Positions 8,428-17,061 of a DNA stretch of 64,000 nt are shown piece by piece (the stretch's first letter is position 1; every line of letters starts with the position of its first letter). The stretch lies in contig NZ_VFNC01000003.1 of the NCBI RefSeq assembly GCF_006715395.1, forward strand, positions 682,001 to 746,000, written 5' to 3'. Below the pieces are notes generated by a model. That model searched no databases, had not been told where the DNA came from, and saw only the letters and a list, made by a program, of their open reading frames with translations. This DNA comes from Streptomyces sp. SLBN-31. Lineage in GTDB: Bacteria; Actinomycetota; Actinomycetes; Streptomycetales; Streptomycetaceae. The position numbers and the translations under genes were made by a program.

Positions 8428-11103
8428 CTAGCCGCTCGAGCCTCCGAAGAGGCCCCCGTTGCCGTTCCCTCTCGTGCTCCCGGTCCCGGACGTGTCCGTG
8501 GCCGTCGGTGTCGAGGTCACGCCTCCGTCGGTCCCGCCGGTGTCAGTGCCGCCGTTGGTGCTGCACTGCCAGCTGAACTTGCAGGACTCGCTCGGCGAGG
8601 GCGACGGGCTGGTCAGCGTCTCGCTGGGCGTCGGGCTCGGCGTCGGACTCGTCACCGTCTGGCTCGGCGTGACACTCGGCGTCGGGCTGGGCACGTCGTT
8701 GACGATCTTACCGATGGGCTCCGGCGTCGGGAAGTCCTTCGCCGGCTGACCCTTCAGCGCCTGCTCCATGTAGTCGTGCCAGATCTCGGCCGGGAACGAG
8801 GCACCGTGGATCTTCTCCTGGCCGCCCGTGCCGTACATCTCAAGGAACTCGCGCTGCTTGTTCTTCTCGTTGTCGTCCAGCCGGAACATGGTGATCGCCG
8901 TGGACAGCTGCGGGGTGTAGCCCACGAACCAGGCGGACTTGTTGCCGTCGGTGGTACCGGTCTTGCCGGCCACCTCACGCCCGGTCAGCCGGGCGCTGGT
9001 GCCCGTGCCCTTGTCGACCACGGTCTTCAGGACGTCCGTGACGTTGTCGGCGACCTGGGGCGTGAACGCCTGGTCGCTGACGACCTTGTGGTTGAAGACC
9101 TCGCCGTCCTTGCTCGTGACCTTCTGCACGGAGTACGGGTCGCGCTGTTCACCACTGGCGGCGAAGGTGGCGTACGCGCCTGCCATGCGGATCGCGCTGG
9201 GGTCGGAGATACCGATGGAGAACGAGGGGAAGTTGGTGCCGGCGAGGCTGCCCTTCAGGATGCCCGCGTCCATCGCGGACTCCTTGACCTTGTCCAGGCC
9301 GACGTCCATGCCCAGCTGAACGTAGGCGGAGTTCACCGAGAACTGCATCGCCTCGCGGAGGTCGATCCGGTAGTTCGGTGGGTTGCCCAGCGACTCGTCG
9401 CCGTCGTTGGTCTGCAGCCACTCCTTGCCCTTGTCGTCCTTCCAGAAGTCGCCGTTGTACTCCTTGATCTTGAGCTTGTTCTTGCCGCTGTAGAGGCTCT
9501 TGGGCGAGACCTGGGTGCGCTCGTCCTGGGGCTGCTCCGCCGGGCCGTCGGGGTTGCGCACGCCCCACTTCATGGCCGCGGCCAGCACGAACGGCTTGAA
9601 GGTCGATCCGACCTGCGCACCGGTCGAGTCGGCGTTGTCCGTGAAGTGCTTGGTCGCGTCCTCACCGCCGTAGATGGCCCGGATGGCTCCGGTCGCCGGA
9701 TCCACCGAGGCACCGCCGAACTGGACGTGGGTGTCCGTCTTCGGACGCTGCTTGGGCTTGATGTTGGTCTTCTGGACGTTGGTGACCGCGGCCTTGAGCT
9801 GGTTGACCTTCTTCTTGTCGAAGGTCGTGTAGATCGAGTAGCCGCCCTGCTGCAGCTTGTCGGCGCTGATGATCTTGTTGTTGACCAGGTACGCCTTGGC
9901 TAGGTCGACGAGATAGCCGATCTGGCCGCTGAGCTGGGTGTTGGACCGCGGGTTCTTCACCGCGGGGAGCCTGGTGTACTTGGCCCGGTCCGTGGGGCTC
10001 AGGTAGTGGTACTCGACCATCTTGTTGAGGGTGTCCTGCATCTGCGCCAGCGCACGCCTGCTGTTGGCGTCCGGCGTGGCCGCCGGGTCGATGGAGGTCG
10101 CGCCCGCCGGGTCGTAGTACGTGGCGCCCTTGAGCATGGCCGCCAGGAAGGCGCACTCGCCCGGATTCAGGTCGACGGAGTCCTTGTTGAAGTAGGCGCG
10201 GGCGGCCGCCTGGATGCCGTAGGCGTTGCGTCCGTAGTACGCGGAGTTGAGGTAGCCGGCCATGATCTCCTCCTTGGAGACCGTGGCGCCCACCTTTATG
10301 GAGATGAAGATCTCCTTGAACTTACGCGTGATGGTCTGCGACTGGTCGTCCAGGCGGGCGTTCTTCACGTACTGCTGGGTGATGGTGGAGCCACCCTGGG
10401 TGTTGCCGCCCCGGGCCATGTTGAACACGGCGCGGGCGATGCCCTTGGGGTCGACACCGCTGTCGGTGTAGAAGGTCTTGTTCTCCTGGGAGACGACGGC
10501 GTGCTGCATCGCCTTCGGGATCTGGGAGATGTTGACGATCTGCCGGTTGGTCTCACCACCGGTGGCGACCATCTCGCTTTTGTCAGACCAGTAGAAGACG
10601 TTGTTCTGCGCGGTCGCGGTCTTGGCCGGGTCGGGAATGCTCACGAGCGCGTAGCCGACGCCGGCGACGGCCACCATGCTGCCGACGAAGCCGATGAACA
10701 GGCCGGCCACCAGCTTCCAGGACGGCATCCAGCGCGCCGCCCCGTACTTGCCCGCGCGCGGATAGTCGATGATCCGCTTCTTGCCGGGAGGAGCCGCGCG
10801 GCCCCTGCCCCGGCCCGGGCCCCCCGGCCCGCCGGGCGGCGCACCGCGTCGGCCTCCGCCGGCGGGCTCGGGCGCCCTGCGGCGACTTCCCGTACTTCTC
10901 TGTGCCGCACGCCGGGCCTCGGCGCGGCCGCTGTACGGCCGCTCCTCCTCAACCGGCTGCTGTCCCAGCCCGTAATCGGCCGGGGACCCGGTGGCGCCTC
11001 GCGGTGCCGCGCGGCGGCCGGAGGACGAGCCGGACTGGCCGCGTCGGGCCGCGGCACGTCCGCCTCCCTGCGGCTGCGGCGGTTTGCGACGGTGCTCGCT
11101 CAT
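8428..11103 (-). CDS. Class A penicillin-binding protein (transglycosylase/transpeptidase)
   Basis: 891 residues. A basic, Gly/Pro-rich cytoplasmic tail (1-115) is followed by one membrane anchor (about 125-150). Next comes the GT51 glycosyltransferase domain with the catalytic-Glu motif V-V-S-Q-E-N-K-T-F-Y and the transpeptidase domain with S-T-F-K (nucleophile Ser), S-V-N and K-T-G-T. The extracytoplasmic C-tail is Ser/Thr/Pro-rich and ends Gly-rich. It polymerises glycan strands and cross-links peptides. ATG 11103 has a GAGGAG ribosome site; the upstream in-frame extension is not family-like. Streptomyces encode several such PBPs; which one this is cannot be fixed from sequence alone. Confidence 0.95.
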   Translation of the reverse strand: MSEHRRKPPQPQGGGRAAARRGQSGSSSGRRAAPRGATGSPADYGLGQQPVEEERPYSGRAEARRAAQRSTGSRRRAPEPAGGGRRGAPPGGPGGPGRGRGRAAPPGKKRIIDYPRAGKYGAARWMPSWKLVAGLFIGFVGSMVAVAGVGYALVSIPDPAKTATAQNNVFYWSDKSEMVATGGETNRQIVNISQIPKAMQHAVVSQENKTFYTDSGVDPKGIARAVFNMARGGNTQGGSTITQQYVKNARLDDQSQTITRKFKEIFISIKVGATVSKEEIMAGYLNSAYYGRNAYGIQAAARAYFNKDSVDLNPGECAFLAAMLKGATYYDPAGATSIDPAATPDANSRRALAQMQDTLNKMVEYHYLSPTDRAKYTRLPAVKNPRSNTQLSGQIGYLVDLAKAYLVNNKIISADKLQQGGYSIYTTFDKKKVNQLKAAVTNVQKTNIKPKQRPKTDTHVQFGGASVDPATGAIRAIYGGEDATKHFTDNADSTGAQVGSTFKPFVLAAAMKWGVRNPDGPAEQPQDERTQVSPKSLYSGKNKLKIKEYNGDFWKDDKGKEWLQTNDGDESLGNPPNYRIDLREAMQFSVNSAYVQLGMDVGLDKVKESAMDAGILKGSLAGTNFPSFSIGISDPSAIRMAGAYATFAASGEQRDPYSVQKVTSKDGEVFNHKVVSDQAFTPQVADNVTDVLKTVVDKGTGTSARLTGREVAGKTGTTDGNKSAWFVGYTPQLSTAITMFRLDDNEKNKQREFLEMYGTGGQEKIHGASFPAEIWHDYMEQALKGQPAKDFPTPEPIGKIVNDVPSPTPSVTPSQTVTSPTPSPTPSETLTSPSPSPSESCKFSWQCSTNGGTDTGGTDGGVTSTPTATDTSGTGSTRGNGNGGLFGGSSG

Positions 11104-11455
11104 CGAACGACTACTCCTCGGGCAGGCGCACCCTTGCGCGCCTGGAAACGGCGGCTGGTTTCCGGTCCCCCCGAAGTACGGATGTGGTCGATCCCGCATT
11201 CATCCGTACCGACCCCGGGACGCCGACGCCCCCATGCGTCACTCGGCTCCCGGTGGTGTCCATGGCGCACAGACTACGCACCGTCAAAACCCGCCGAGCA
11301 CACAAGTTCACCCCAAATCAGGCAACTTACCTCGGATGAATAAGTGATGTGATCCCGTTCACCGTCTCCCCACTTGTCGCATCCGGAAGGCCGTTCTATC
11401 GTCTTGATGTATCGAGTCGATACATCGGAGCGAGATAAAGCGAGGAGGCGAGCGG
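11104..11455. promoter_or_regulatory. PBP / padR divergent promoter region
   Basis: About 350 bases without a gene between divergently transcribed pbp and padR. Apart from the palindrome at 11407-11425 (separate entry) I see AT-richer stretches around 11280-11350 that may be promoter elements, but nothing I can name. Confidence 0.35.
11407..11425. promoter_or_regulatory. Palindromic operator upstream of padR
   Basis: A perfect 9-1-9 palindrome, ATGTATCGA-G-TCGATACAT, ends 30 bases before the padR start codon. PadR regulators usually repress their own promoter through ATGT/ACAT-ended palindromes, so autoregulation is a strong inference. Confidence 0.75.
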
Positions 11456-12139
11456 ATGAGCCGGCGTTCCGGCATCCTCGAGTTCGCCGTCCTCGGCCTG
11501 CTCCGCGAGTCCCCGATGCACGGCTACGAGCTGCGCAAACGGCTCAACACCTCGCTGGGTGTGTTCCGTGCGTTCAGCTACGGAACGCTGTACCCCTGCC
11601 TCAAGACGCTGGTCGCCAACGGCTGGTTGATCGAGGAACCGGGGACCTCTTCGGAGGACGCCCTCGCCGCACCACTGGCGGGGCGTCGCGCCAAGATCGT
11701 CTATCGGTTGACGGCGGAAGGTAAGGAGCACTTCGAGGAGCTGCTCTCGCAGACCGGTCCGGACGCGTACGAGGACGAGCACTTCGCCGCCCGGTTCGCC
11801 TTCTTCGGACAGACGTCGCGCGACGTACGCGTGCGTGTGCTGGAAGGCCGCCGCAGCCGGCTGGAGGAGCGTCTGGAGAAGATGCGCACCTCCTTCGCAC
11901 GCACCCGGGAACGACTCGACGACTACACGCTTGAGCTCCAGCGCCACGGGATGGAGTCCGTGGAGCGCGAAGTGCGCTGGCTGAACGAGCTCATCGAGAG
12001 CGAGCGGGCCGGACGGGACCTCCGCGGTTCCGGATCCGGGGGGCCCGCTCAGCAGGACACCACACATGGATCGACGGGCGGCCTGCCCCGTTCCGGGGAC
12101 AACCCCGGCGCGGATACGCCCGACGACACCGCCACGTGA
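11456..12139 (+). CDS. PadR family transcriptional regulator
   Basis: 227 residues. The N-terminal winged helix (about 3-95) has the PadR hallmark [11 protein letters not shown] followed by [11 protein letters not shown] long helical C-terminal domain (about 105-185) fits dimerisation, and there is a polar tail to the end. PadR proteins are ligand-responsive repressors. It lies 44 bases before the inositol-phosphate synthase gene, so it may co-transcribe with or control it. Ribosome site GAGGAGG-CGAGCGG-ATG. The palindrome at 11407-11425 is the likely operator. Confidence 0.92.
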   Translation: MSRRSGILEFAVLGLLRESPMHGYELRKRLNTSLGVFRAFSYGTLYPCLKTLVANGWLIEEPGTSSEDALAAPLAGRRAKIVYRLTAEGKEHFEELLSQTGPDAYEDEHFAARFAFFGQTSRDVRVRVLEGRRSRLEERLEKMRTSFARTRERLDDYTLELQRHGMESVEREVRWLNELIESERAGRDLRGSGSGGPAQQDTTHGSTGGLPRSGDNPGADTPDDTAT

Positions 12140-12183
12140 GCGCCCAGTCAGGGCCTCACTCGTACACACAGGGAGCAGCCGGA

Positions 12184-13266
12184 ATGGGTTCGGTTCGCGT
12201 AGCCGTCGTCGGCGTGGGCAACTGCGCCGCGTCGCTGGTGCAGGGAGTCGAGTACTACAAGGACGCCGACCCGGCGTCGAAGGTTCCCGGCCTGATGCAC
12301 GTGCAGTTCGGTGAGTACCACGTGCGCGACGTGGAGTTCGTCGCCGCGTTCGACGTCGACGCCAAGAAGGTCGGCCTCGACCTCGCGGACGCGATCGGCG
12401 CCTCCGAGAACAACACCATCAAGATCTGCGACGTGCCGAACACCGGCGTGACCGTCCAGCGCGGCCACACCCTCGACGGCCTGGGCAAGTACTACCGCCA
12501 GACCATCGAGGAGTCCGACGCCGAGCCGGTCGACGTCGTCCAGATCCTCAAGGACAAGCAGGTCGACGTGCTCGTCTGCTACCTCCCGGTCGGTTCCGAG
12601 GACGCGGCGAAGTTCTACGCCCAGTGCGCCATCGACGCCAAGGTCGCCTTCGTCAACGCCCTTCCGGTCTTCATCGCCGGCACCAAGGAGTGGGCCGACA
12701 AGTTCACCGAGGCGGGCGTCCCGATCGTCGGTGACGACATCAAGTCCCAGGTCGGCGCCACCATCACGCACCGCGTCATGGCGAAGCTGTTCGAGGACCG
12801 CGGTGTCGTCCTCGACCGCACCATGCAGCTGAACGTCGGCGGCAACATGGACTTCAAGAACATGCTCGAGCGCGAGCGCCTTGAGTCCAAGAAGATCTCC
12901 AAGACGCAGGCCGTCACCTCCCAGATCCCCGACCGGGACCTCGGCGAGAAGAACGTCCACATCGGCCCGTCCGACTACGTGGCCTGGCTGGACGACCGCA
13001 AGTGGGCCTACGTCCGCCTCGAGGGCCGCGCCTTCGGTGACGTCCCGCTGAACCTGGAGTACAAGCTCGAGGTCTGGGACTCCCCGAACTCGGCCGGCGT
13101 CATCATCGACGCGCTGCGCGCCGCGAAGATCGCCAAGGACCGCGGCATCGGCGGCCCGATCCTGTCGGCGTCCTCGTACTTCATGAAGTCCCCGCCGGTG
13201 CAGTACTTCGACGACGAGGCCCGCGAGAACGTCGAGAAGTTCATCAAGGGTGAGGTCGAGCGCTAA
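12184..13266 (+). CDS. ino1: Inositol-3-phosphate synthase
   Basis: 360 residues, typical of the short actinobacterial enzyme. The N-terminus has the Rossmann motif [13 protein letters not shown]. Further on are the conserved substrate/NAD segments [18 protein letters not shown] and L-N-V-G-G-N-M-D-F. It converts glucose-6-phosphate to inositol-3-phosphate, feeding phosphatidylinositol and mycothiol synthesis. ATG 12184 is used: the Rossmann fold starts right there and GGGAG precedes it. An in-frame GTG at 12136 would add sixteen unrelated residues. Confidence 0.93.
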   Translation: MGSVRVAVVGVGNCAASLVQGVEYYKDADPASKVPGLMHVQFGEYHVRDVEFVAAFDVDAKKVGLDLADAIGASENNTIKICDVPNTGVTVQRGHTLDGLGKYYRQTIEESDAEPVDVVQILKDKQVDVLVCYLPVGSEDAAKFYAQCAIDAKVAFVNALPVFIAGTKEWADKFTEAGVPIVGDDIKSQVGATITHRVMAKLFEDRGVVLDRTMQLNVGGNMDFKNMLERERLESKKISKTQAVTSQIPDRDLGEKNVHIGPSDYVAWLDDRKWAYVRLEGRAFGDVPLNLEYKLEVWDSPNSAGVIIDALRAAKIAKDRGIGGPILSASSYFMKSPPVQYFDDEARENVEKFIKGEVER

Positions 13267-13305
13267 CCACGCGCCCCCGCACTGAAAACGCTCCTGCCAG
13301 GGCTC

Positions 13306-13340
13306 CGAGGGTCCTCGGGTACTCCACCCGGGGACCCTCG
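13306..13340 (+). terminator. Terminator hairpin after inositol-phosphate synthase
   Basis: Stem CGAGGGTCC / GGACCCTCG with an inner CGGGT / ACCCG and a five-base loop. It lies directly before the next gene. Confidence 0.7.
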
Positions 13341-13360
13341 CCTGTGTGAGGCTGTGCTCC

Positions 13361-14623
13361 ATGGCCGTCGTCCGTGACCTGCGCGTCCTGCTCCGCTTCC
13401 GGTACTTCCGGCGCCTGCTCGCCGTACGACTGCTCTCCCAGGGCGCGGACGGCGTCTACCAGGTCGCGCTCGCCGCCTACGTCGTCTTCTCCCCGGAGAA
13501 GCAGACCTCGGCCGCCGCCATCGCCTCCGCCATGGCGGTCCTGCTCCTGCCGTACTCCCTCGTGGGTCCCTTCGCCGGCGTCCTCCTGGACCGCTGGCGC
13601 CGCCGCCAGGTCTTCCTCTACGGCAACCTGCTGCGGGCCCTGATGGCCTCCGCGACGGCCCTGCTGATCCTCGCTCACGCCCCGGACTGGCTCTTCTACG
13701 TCTCCGCCCTGTCCGTCACCGCCGTCAACCGCTTCGTCCTGGCGGGCCTGTCCGCCGCCCTCCCACGTGTCGTGGACGCCGAACGGCTCGTGCTGGCGAA
13801 CTCCCTCTCCCCGACCGCCGGCACCCTCGCCGCGGCCGCCGGTGGCGGACTCGCCTTCGTCGTACGGCTGGTGGTGGCCGACTCCGACGCCGCCGTGGTG
13901 CTGCTGGGCGCGCTTGTGTACCTGTGCGGGGCACTCGCGGCCCTGCGCCTCAGGCGCGAACAGCTGGGACCCGACGCGGACTTGATCCAGCCCCGCCTGG
14001 CCGCGGCGCTCACCGGCACCGCACGCGACCTGGCCGGGGCGATACGCCACCTCGCCGCCCCGCCCCGCCGGGAGGCGGCCTGGGCTCTCGTCGCGATGAC
14101 CCTGATGCGGTTCTGCTACGGGGCCCTGCTGGTGATGCTGCTGATGCTGTGCCGGTACGCCTTCTCCTCGACCACCGAGGAGGGGCTGCGTCTGCTGGGG
14201 CTGGCGCTGGGGACGTCCGCCGCCGGTTTCTTCGCGGCGGCCGTGCTGACGCCCTGGTCGGCGGGGCGGCTCGGCCCGGGCCGCTGGATCGTCGTCTGCG
14301 CCGCCGCCGCGGCGTTCCTGGAGCCCGCTCTCGGCCTGCCGTTCGCCATCGGGCCGATGCTGGTCGCGACGTTCGTCCTCGGACTGACCACGCAGGGAGC
14401 GAAGATCGCGACCGACACCGTGGTGCAGTCCTCGGTCGACGACGGCTTCCGCGGCCGGGTCTTCTCCGTCTACGACGTCCTGTTCAACGTCGCCTTCGTG
14501 GGCGCCGCCGCGGTGGCCGCCCTGATGCTGCCGCCGGACGGCCGCTCGGCAATGCTGGTGGTCACGGTCGCCGTCATCTACGGGGCGGTTGCGGTCGCTA
14601 TGGCCCGCTTTGGCCTTCGGTAA
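13361..14623 (+). CDS. MFS transporter
   Basis: 420 residues with about twelve hydrophobic helices. The signature loop between TM2 and TM3 reads P-F-A-G-V-L-L-D-R-W-R-R-R, matching the MFS G-x-L-x-D-R-x-x-R motif. It is probably a proton-coupled exporter; the substrate is not predictable. Starts are GTG 13346 or ATG 13361; the latter is chosen because it gives the usual short N-terminus (M-A-V-V-R-D-L-R). It is separated from ino1 by a hairpin, so it is likely a separate transcription unit. Confidence 0.88.
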   Translation: MAVVRDLRVLLRFRYFRRLLAVRLLSQGADGVYQVALAAYVVFSPEKQTSAAAIASAMAVLLLPYSLVGPFAGVLLDRWRRRQVFLYGNLLRALMASATALLILAHAPDWLFYVSALSVTAVNRFVLAGLSAALPRVVDAERLVLANSLSPTAGTLAAAAGGGLAFVVRLVVADSDAAVVLLGALVYLCGALAALRLRREQLGPDADLIQPRLAAALTGTARDLAGAIRHLAAPPRREAAWALVAMTLMRFCYGALLVMLLMLCRYAFSSTTEEGLRLLGLALGTSAAGFFAAAVLTPWSAGRLGPGRWIVVCAAAAAFLEPALGLPFAIGPMLVATFVLGLTTQGAKIATDTVVQSSVDDGFRGRVFSVYDVLFNVAFVGAAAVAALMLPPDGRSAMLVVTVAVIYGAVAVAMARFGLR

Positions 14624-14746
14624 GGGTCACATCAAGGCCACAGAGTCCCTCCCGGTGACAGGAGTGTCAGTGGTGGCCGGTAACTTACCTGCGTCTTACG
14701 CCGCTCTTATACAGAGCATTCACCAACTCTCCAGGGGGAACCCACC

Positions 14747-15250
14747 GTGTCCACTCCGCCCCAGGGTCAGAACCCGTTCGCACAGGGACAGCAGCCGCAG
14801 GACCAGGCTCCGTACCCGCCCCAGGGCGGCTACCCGCAGCAGCCGGGTCAGCCCGGGTTCCCCCAGCAGGCCACCGCGCCGTACGCGCCGGTCCCCCCGC
14901 AGCGCAGCCGCAAGCTCAGTTTCAAGGCGATCCGCATCATCCTGGTCATCGTCGTCGCCCTGGGCTTCGGCGCCTACAAGTTCCTATCCGGCCAGGACGA
15001 CGCCGACACGGCCAAGGTCGGCGACTGCATGCACCGCGGCAGCACCAATGACAGCAACCCGGACCTTGAGGTCGTGAAGTGCAGCGACGCGAAGGCGCAG
15101 TACGTGGTGCTGGCCAAGATCAGCGGCGACTTCTCCCAGACCGAGGCGGAGACGAAGTGCACCGCCGCGGCGAAGGACTTCGAGTACTCGTACACCCAGA
15201 GCGGTGACGGCAGCGACTTCCTGCTCTGCCTGAAGGACTACAAGAAGTAG
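14747..15250 (+). CDS. Small single-pass membrane protein with Cys-rich extracytoplasmic domain
   Basis: 167 residues starting at GTG 14747 after a CCAGGGGGA ribosome site. The N-terminal cytoplasmic part (1-55) is Pro/Gln/Gly-rich and disordered, one membrane helix follows (about 62-78), and then a 75-residue exterior domain. That domain has four cysteines (in G-D-C-M-H, V-K-C-S-D, T-K-C-T-A and L-L-C-L-K), presumably two disulfides. It resembles the LppU/SCO3897-type proteins of Streptomyces. No activity is known. It converges on the CCA-adding enzyme gene across two parS palindromes. Confidence 0.82.
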   Translation: MSTPPQGQNPFAQGQQPQDQAPYPPQGGYPQQPGQPGFPQQATAPYAPVPPQRSRKLSFKAIRIILVIVVALGFGAYKFLSGQDDADTAKVGDCMHRGSTNDSNPDLEVVKCSDAKAQYVVLAKISGDFSQTEAETKCTAAAKDFEYSYTQSGDGSDFLLCLKDYKK

Positions 15251-15253
15251 GCC

Positions 15254-15305
15254 GGACAGACCGAGGGGCGGTGTTTCACGTGAAACACCGCCCCTCGGTC
15301 TGTCC
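15254..15305. terminator. 52-bp perfect palindrome with parS at its centre; bidirectional terminator
   Basis: Two 26-base arms with no spacer: GGACAGACCGAGGGGCGGTG leads into the central parS, and the other half mirrors it. In RNA it would fold into a very stable hairpin that could end transcription from both converging genes. Confidence 0.85.
15273..15286. promoter_or_regulatory. parS: parS site
   Basis: Perfect GTTTCACGTGAAAC at the exact centre of the 52-bp palindrome. Confidence 0.95.
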
Positions 15306-15315
15306 CCGGGGTCAT

Positions 15316-15329
15316 GTTTCACGTGAAAC
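15316..15329. promoter_or_regulatory. parS: parS site
   Basis: Perfect GTTTCACGTGAAAC at the centre of a second perfect palindrome (15308-15337, 15-base arms), 43 bases from the previous site. Confidence 0.95.
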
Positions 15330-15349
15330 ATGACCCCGTTTTCGTGCCC

Positions 15350-16792
15350 TCAGCTCTGCTCGGCCCACCACTCCTTGAGTGCCCGCGTCGCGGCTTCCTC
15401 GTCCATGGGGCCGTTCTCCAGACGCAGTTCCAGCATGTGCTTGTACGCCTGGCCGATGACGGGACCGGGGCCGACTCCGAGGATCTGCATGATCTGGTTG
15501 CCGTCGAGGTCCGGGCGGATGGCGTCCAGTTCCTCCTGCTCCTGGAGCTGAGCGATGCGCTCCTCCAGGCCGTCGTAGGCGCGCGAGAGCGCCGCCGCCT
15601 TCCGCTTGTTGCGAGTCGTACAGTCGGAGCGGGTGAGCTTGTGGAGGCGGTCGAGAAGCGGGCCGGCGTCACGGACGTAGCGGCGGACGGCGGAGTCCGT
15701 CCACTCGCCGGTGCCGTATCCGTGGAAGCGCAGGTGGAGTTCGACCAGACGGGAGACGTCCTTCACCAGTTCGTTGGAGTACTTGAGCGCGGTCATCCGC
15801 TTCTTCGTCATCTTCGCCCCGACCACCTCGTGGTGGTGGAACGAGACCCGTCCGTCCTTCTCGAACCGGCGCGTGCGGGGCTTGCCGATGTCGTGCAGGA
15901 GGGCGGCCAGGCGCAGGGTGAGGTCGGGTCCGTCCTTCTCCAGGGCGATCGCCTGCTCCAGGACGATGAGGGTGTGCTCGTAGACGTCCTTGTGGCGGTG
16001 GTGCTCGTCGCTCTCCAGGCGCAGGGCCGGCAGCTCGGGCAGCACGTGGTCCGCGAGACCGGTGTCGACGAGCAGCGTCAGACCCTTGCGCGGGTTCGCG
16101 GAGAGGATCAGCTTGTTCAGCTCCTCCCGCACTCGCTCGGCCGAGACGATCTCGATACGCGCGGCCATCTCCTTCATGGCCGTCACGACCTCGGGAGCCA
16201 CGTTGAAGTCGAGCTGCGCGGCGAACCGGGCGGCCCTCATCATCCGCAGCGGGTCGTCGGAGAAGGACGATTCGGGAGTGCCCGGAGTGCGCAGCACACG
16301 CCTCGTCAGATCGGCACGCCCGTCGTGCGGGTCGATGAACTTCTTCTCCGGGAGCGCGAGAGCCATCGCGTTCACCGTGAAGTCACGCCGGACGAGGTCC
16401 TCCTCGATGGAGTCGCCGTACGACACCTCGGGCTTGCGCGACGTCCGGTCGTAGGCCTCCGACCGGTAGGTCGTCACCTCGATCTGGTAGCCGTCCTTCT
16501 GCGCGCCGACGGTCCCGAAGGCGATACCGACCTCCCAGACGGCGTCCGCCCAGGGCCGGACGATCTTCAGGACGTCCTCGGGCCGTGCGTCGGTCGTGAA
16601 GTCGAGGTCGTTGCCGAGCCGGCCGAGCAACGCGTCCCGGACCGAGCCGCCGACCAGGGCGAGCGAGAACCCGGCCTCCTGGAAGCGACGGGCGAGGTCG
16701 TCGGCGACAGGGGCCACCGACAGCTGCTCACTCGGCATGCGGGGCGGCACCTCACTCTGGGCACGGGGGTTGTCTTCGTTGGCGTTCGGCAC
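15350..16792 (-). CDS. cca: CCA tRNA nucleotidyltransferase
   Basis: 480 residues. The class II polymerase-beta head has L-V-G-G-S-V-R-D-A-L-L-G and the metal-binding N-D-L-D-F-T-T, then R-R-D-F-T-V-N-A-M-A. A C-terminal HD domain (L-L-H-D-I-G-K-P) marks the bacterial CCA/HD type. It adds or repairs the 3' CCA of tRNAs. GTG 16792 (V-P-N-A-N-E-D) is chosen; ATG at 16849 or ATG 16738 are alternatives because ribosome sites are weak. The parS palindromes lie just past its stop. Confidence 0.93.
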   Translation of the reverse strand: MPNANEDNPRAQSEVPPRMPSEQLSVAPVADDLARRFQEAGFSLALVGGSVRDALLGRLGNDLDFTTDARPEDVLKIVRPWADAVWEVGIAFGTVGAQKDGYQIEVTTYRSEAYDRTSRKPEVSYGDSIEEDLVRRDFTVNAMALALPEKKFIDPHDGRADLTRRVLRTPGTPESSFSDDPLRMMRAARFAAQLDFNVAPEVVTAMKEMAARIEIVSAERVREELNKLILSANPRKGLTLLVDTGLADHVLPELPALRLESDEHHRHKDVYEHTLIVLEQAIALEKDGPDLTLRLAALLHDIGKPRTRRFEKDGRVSFHHHEVVGAKMTKKRMTALKYSNELVKDVSRLVELHLRFHGYGTGEWTDSAVRRYVRDAGPLLDRLHKLTRSDCTTRNKRKAAALSRAYDGLEERIAQLQEQEELDAIRPDLDGNQIMQILGVGPGPVIGQAYKHMLELRLENGPMDEEAATRALKEWWAEQS

Positions 16793-17061
16793 AACAGAAG
16801 AGAGTACGTGTCCCGGGGGACCCGGGGCGCCTCCATTGAATGCGCACAACTCAGCCGGGGACGTCTGCTTCGATAACCACCCAAGACCGATGCTGGTGAC
16901 CTACGACACCGTCCCCTTGCATTCCTGCATATATAGGACGGCCAGGCGTCGCCGACCGATCTTGCGGAGCAGACCGCGGCACTTCCCCTCAGCGCGCATC
17001 GTTACCATGCGTGGACGCACATTGCGACGACCACTGACGAGGACGAGGGACGGGCGAGCGC

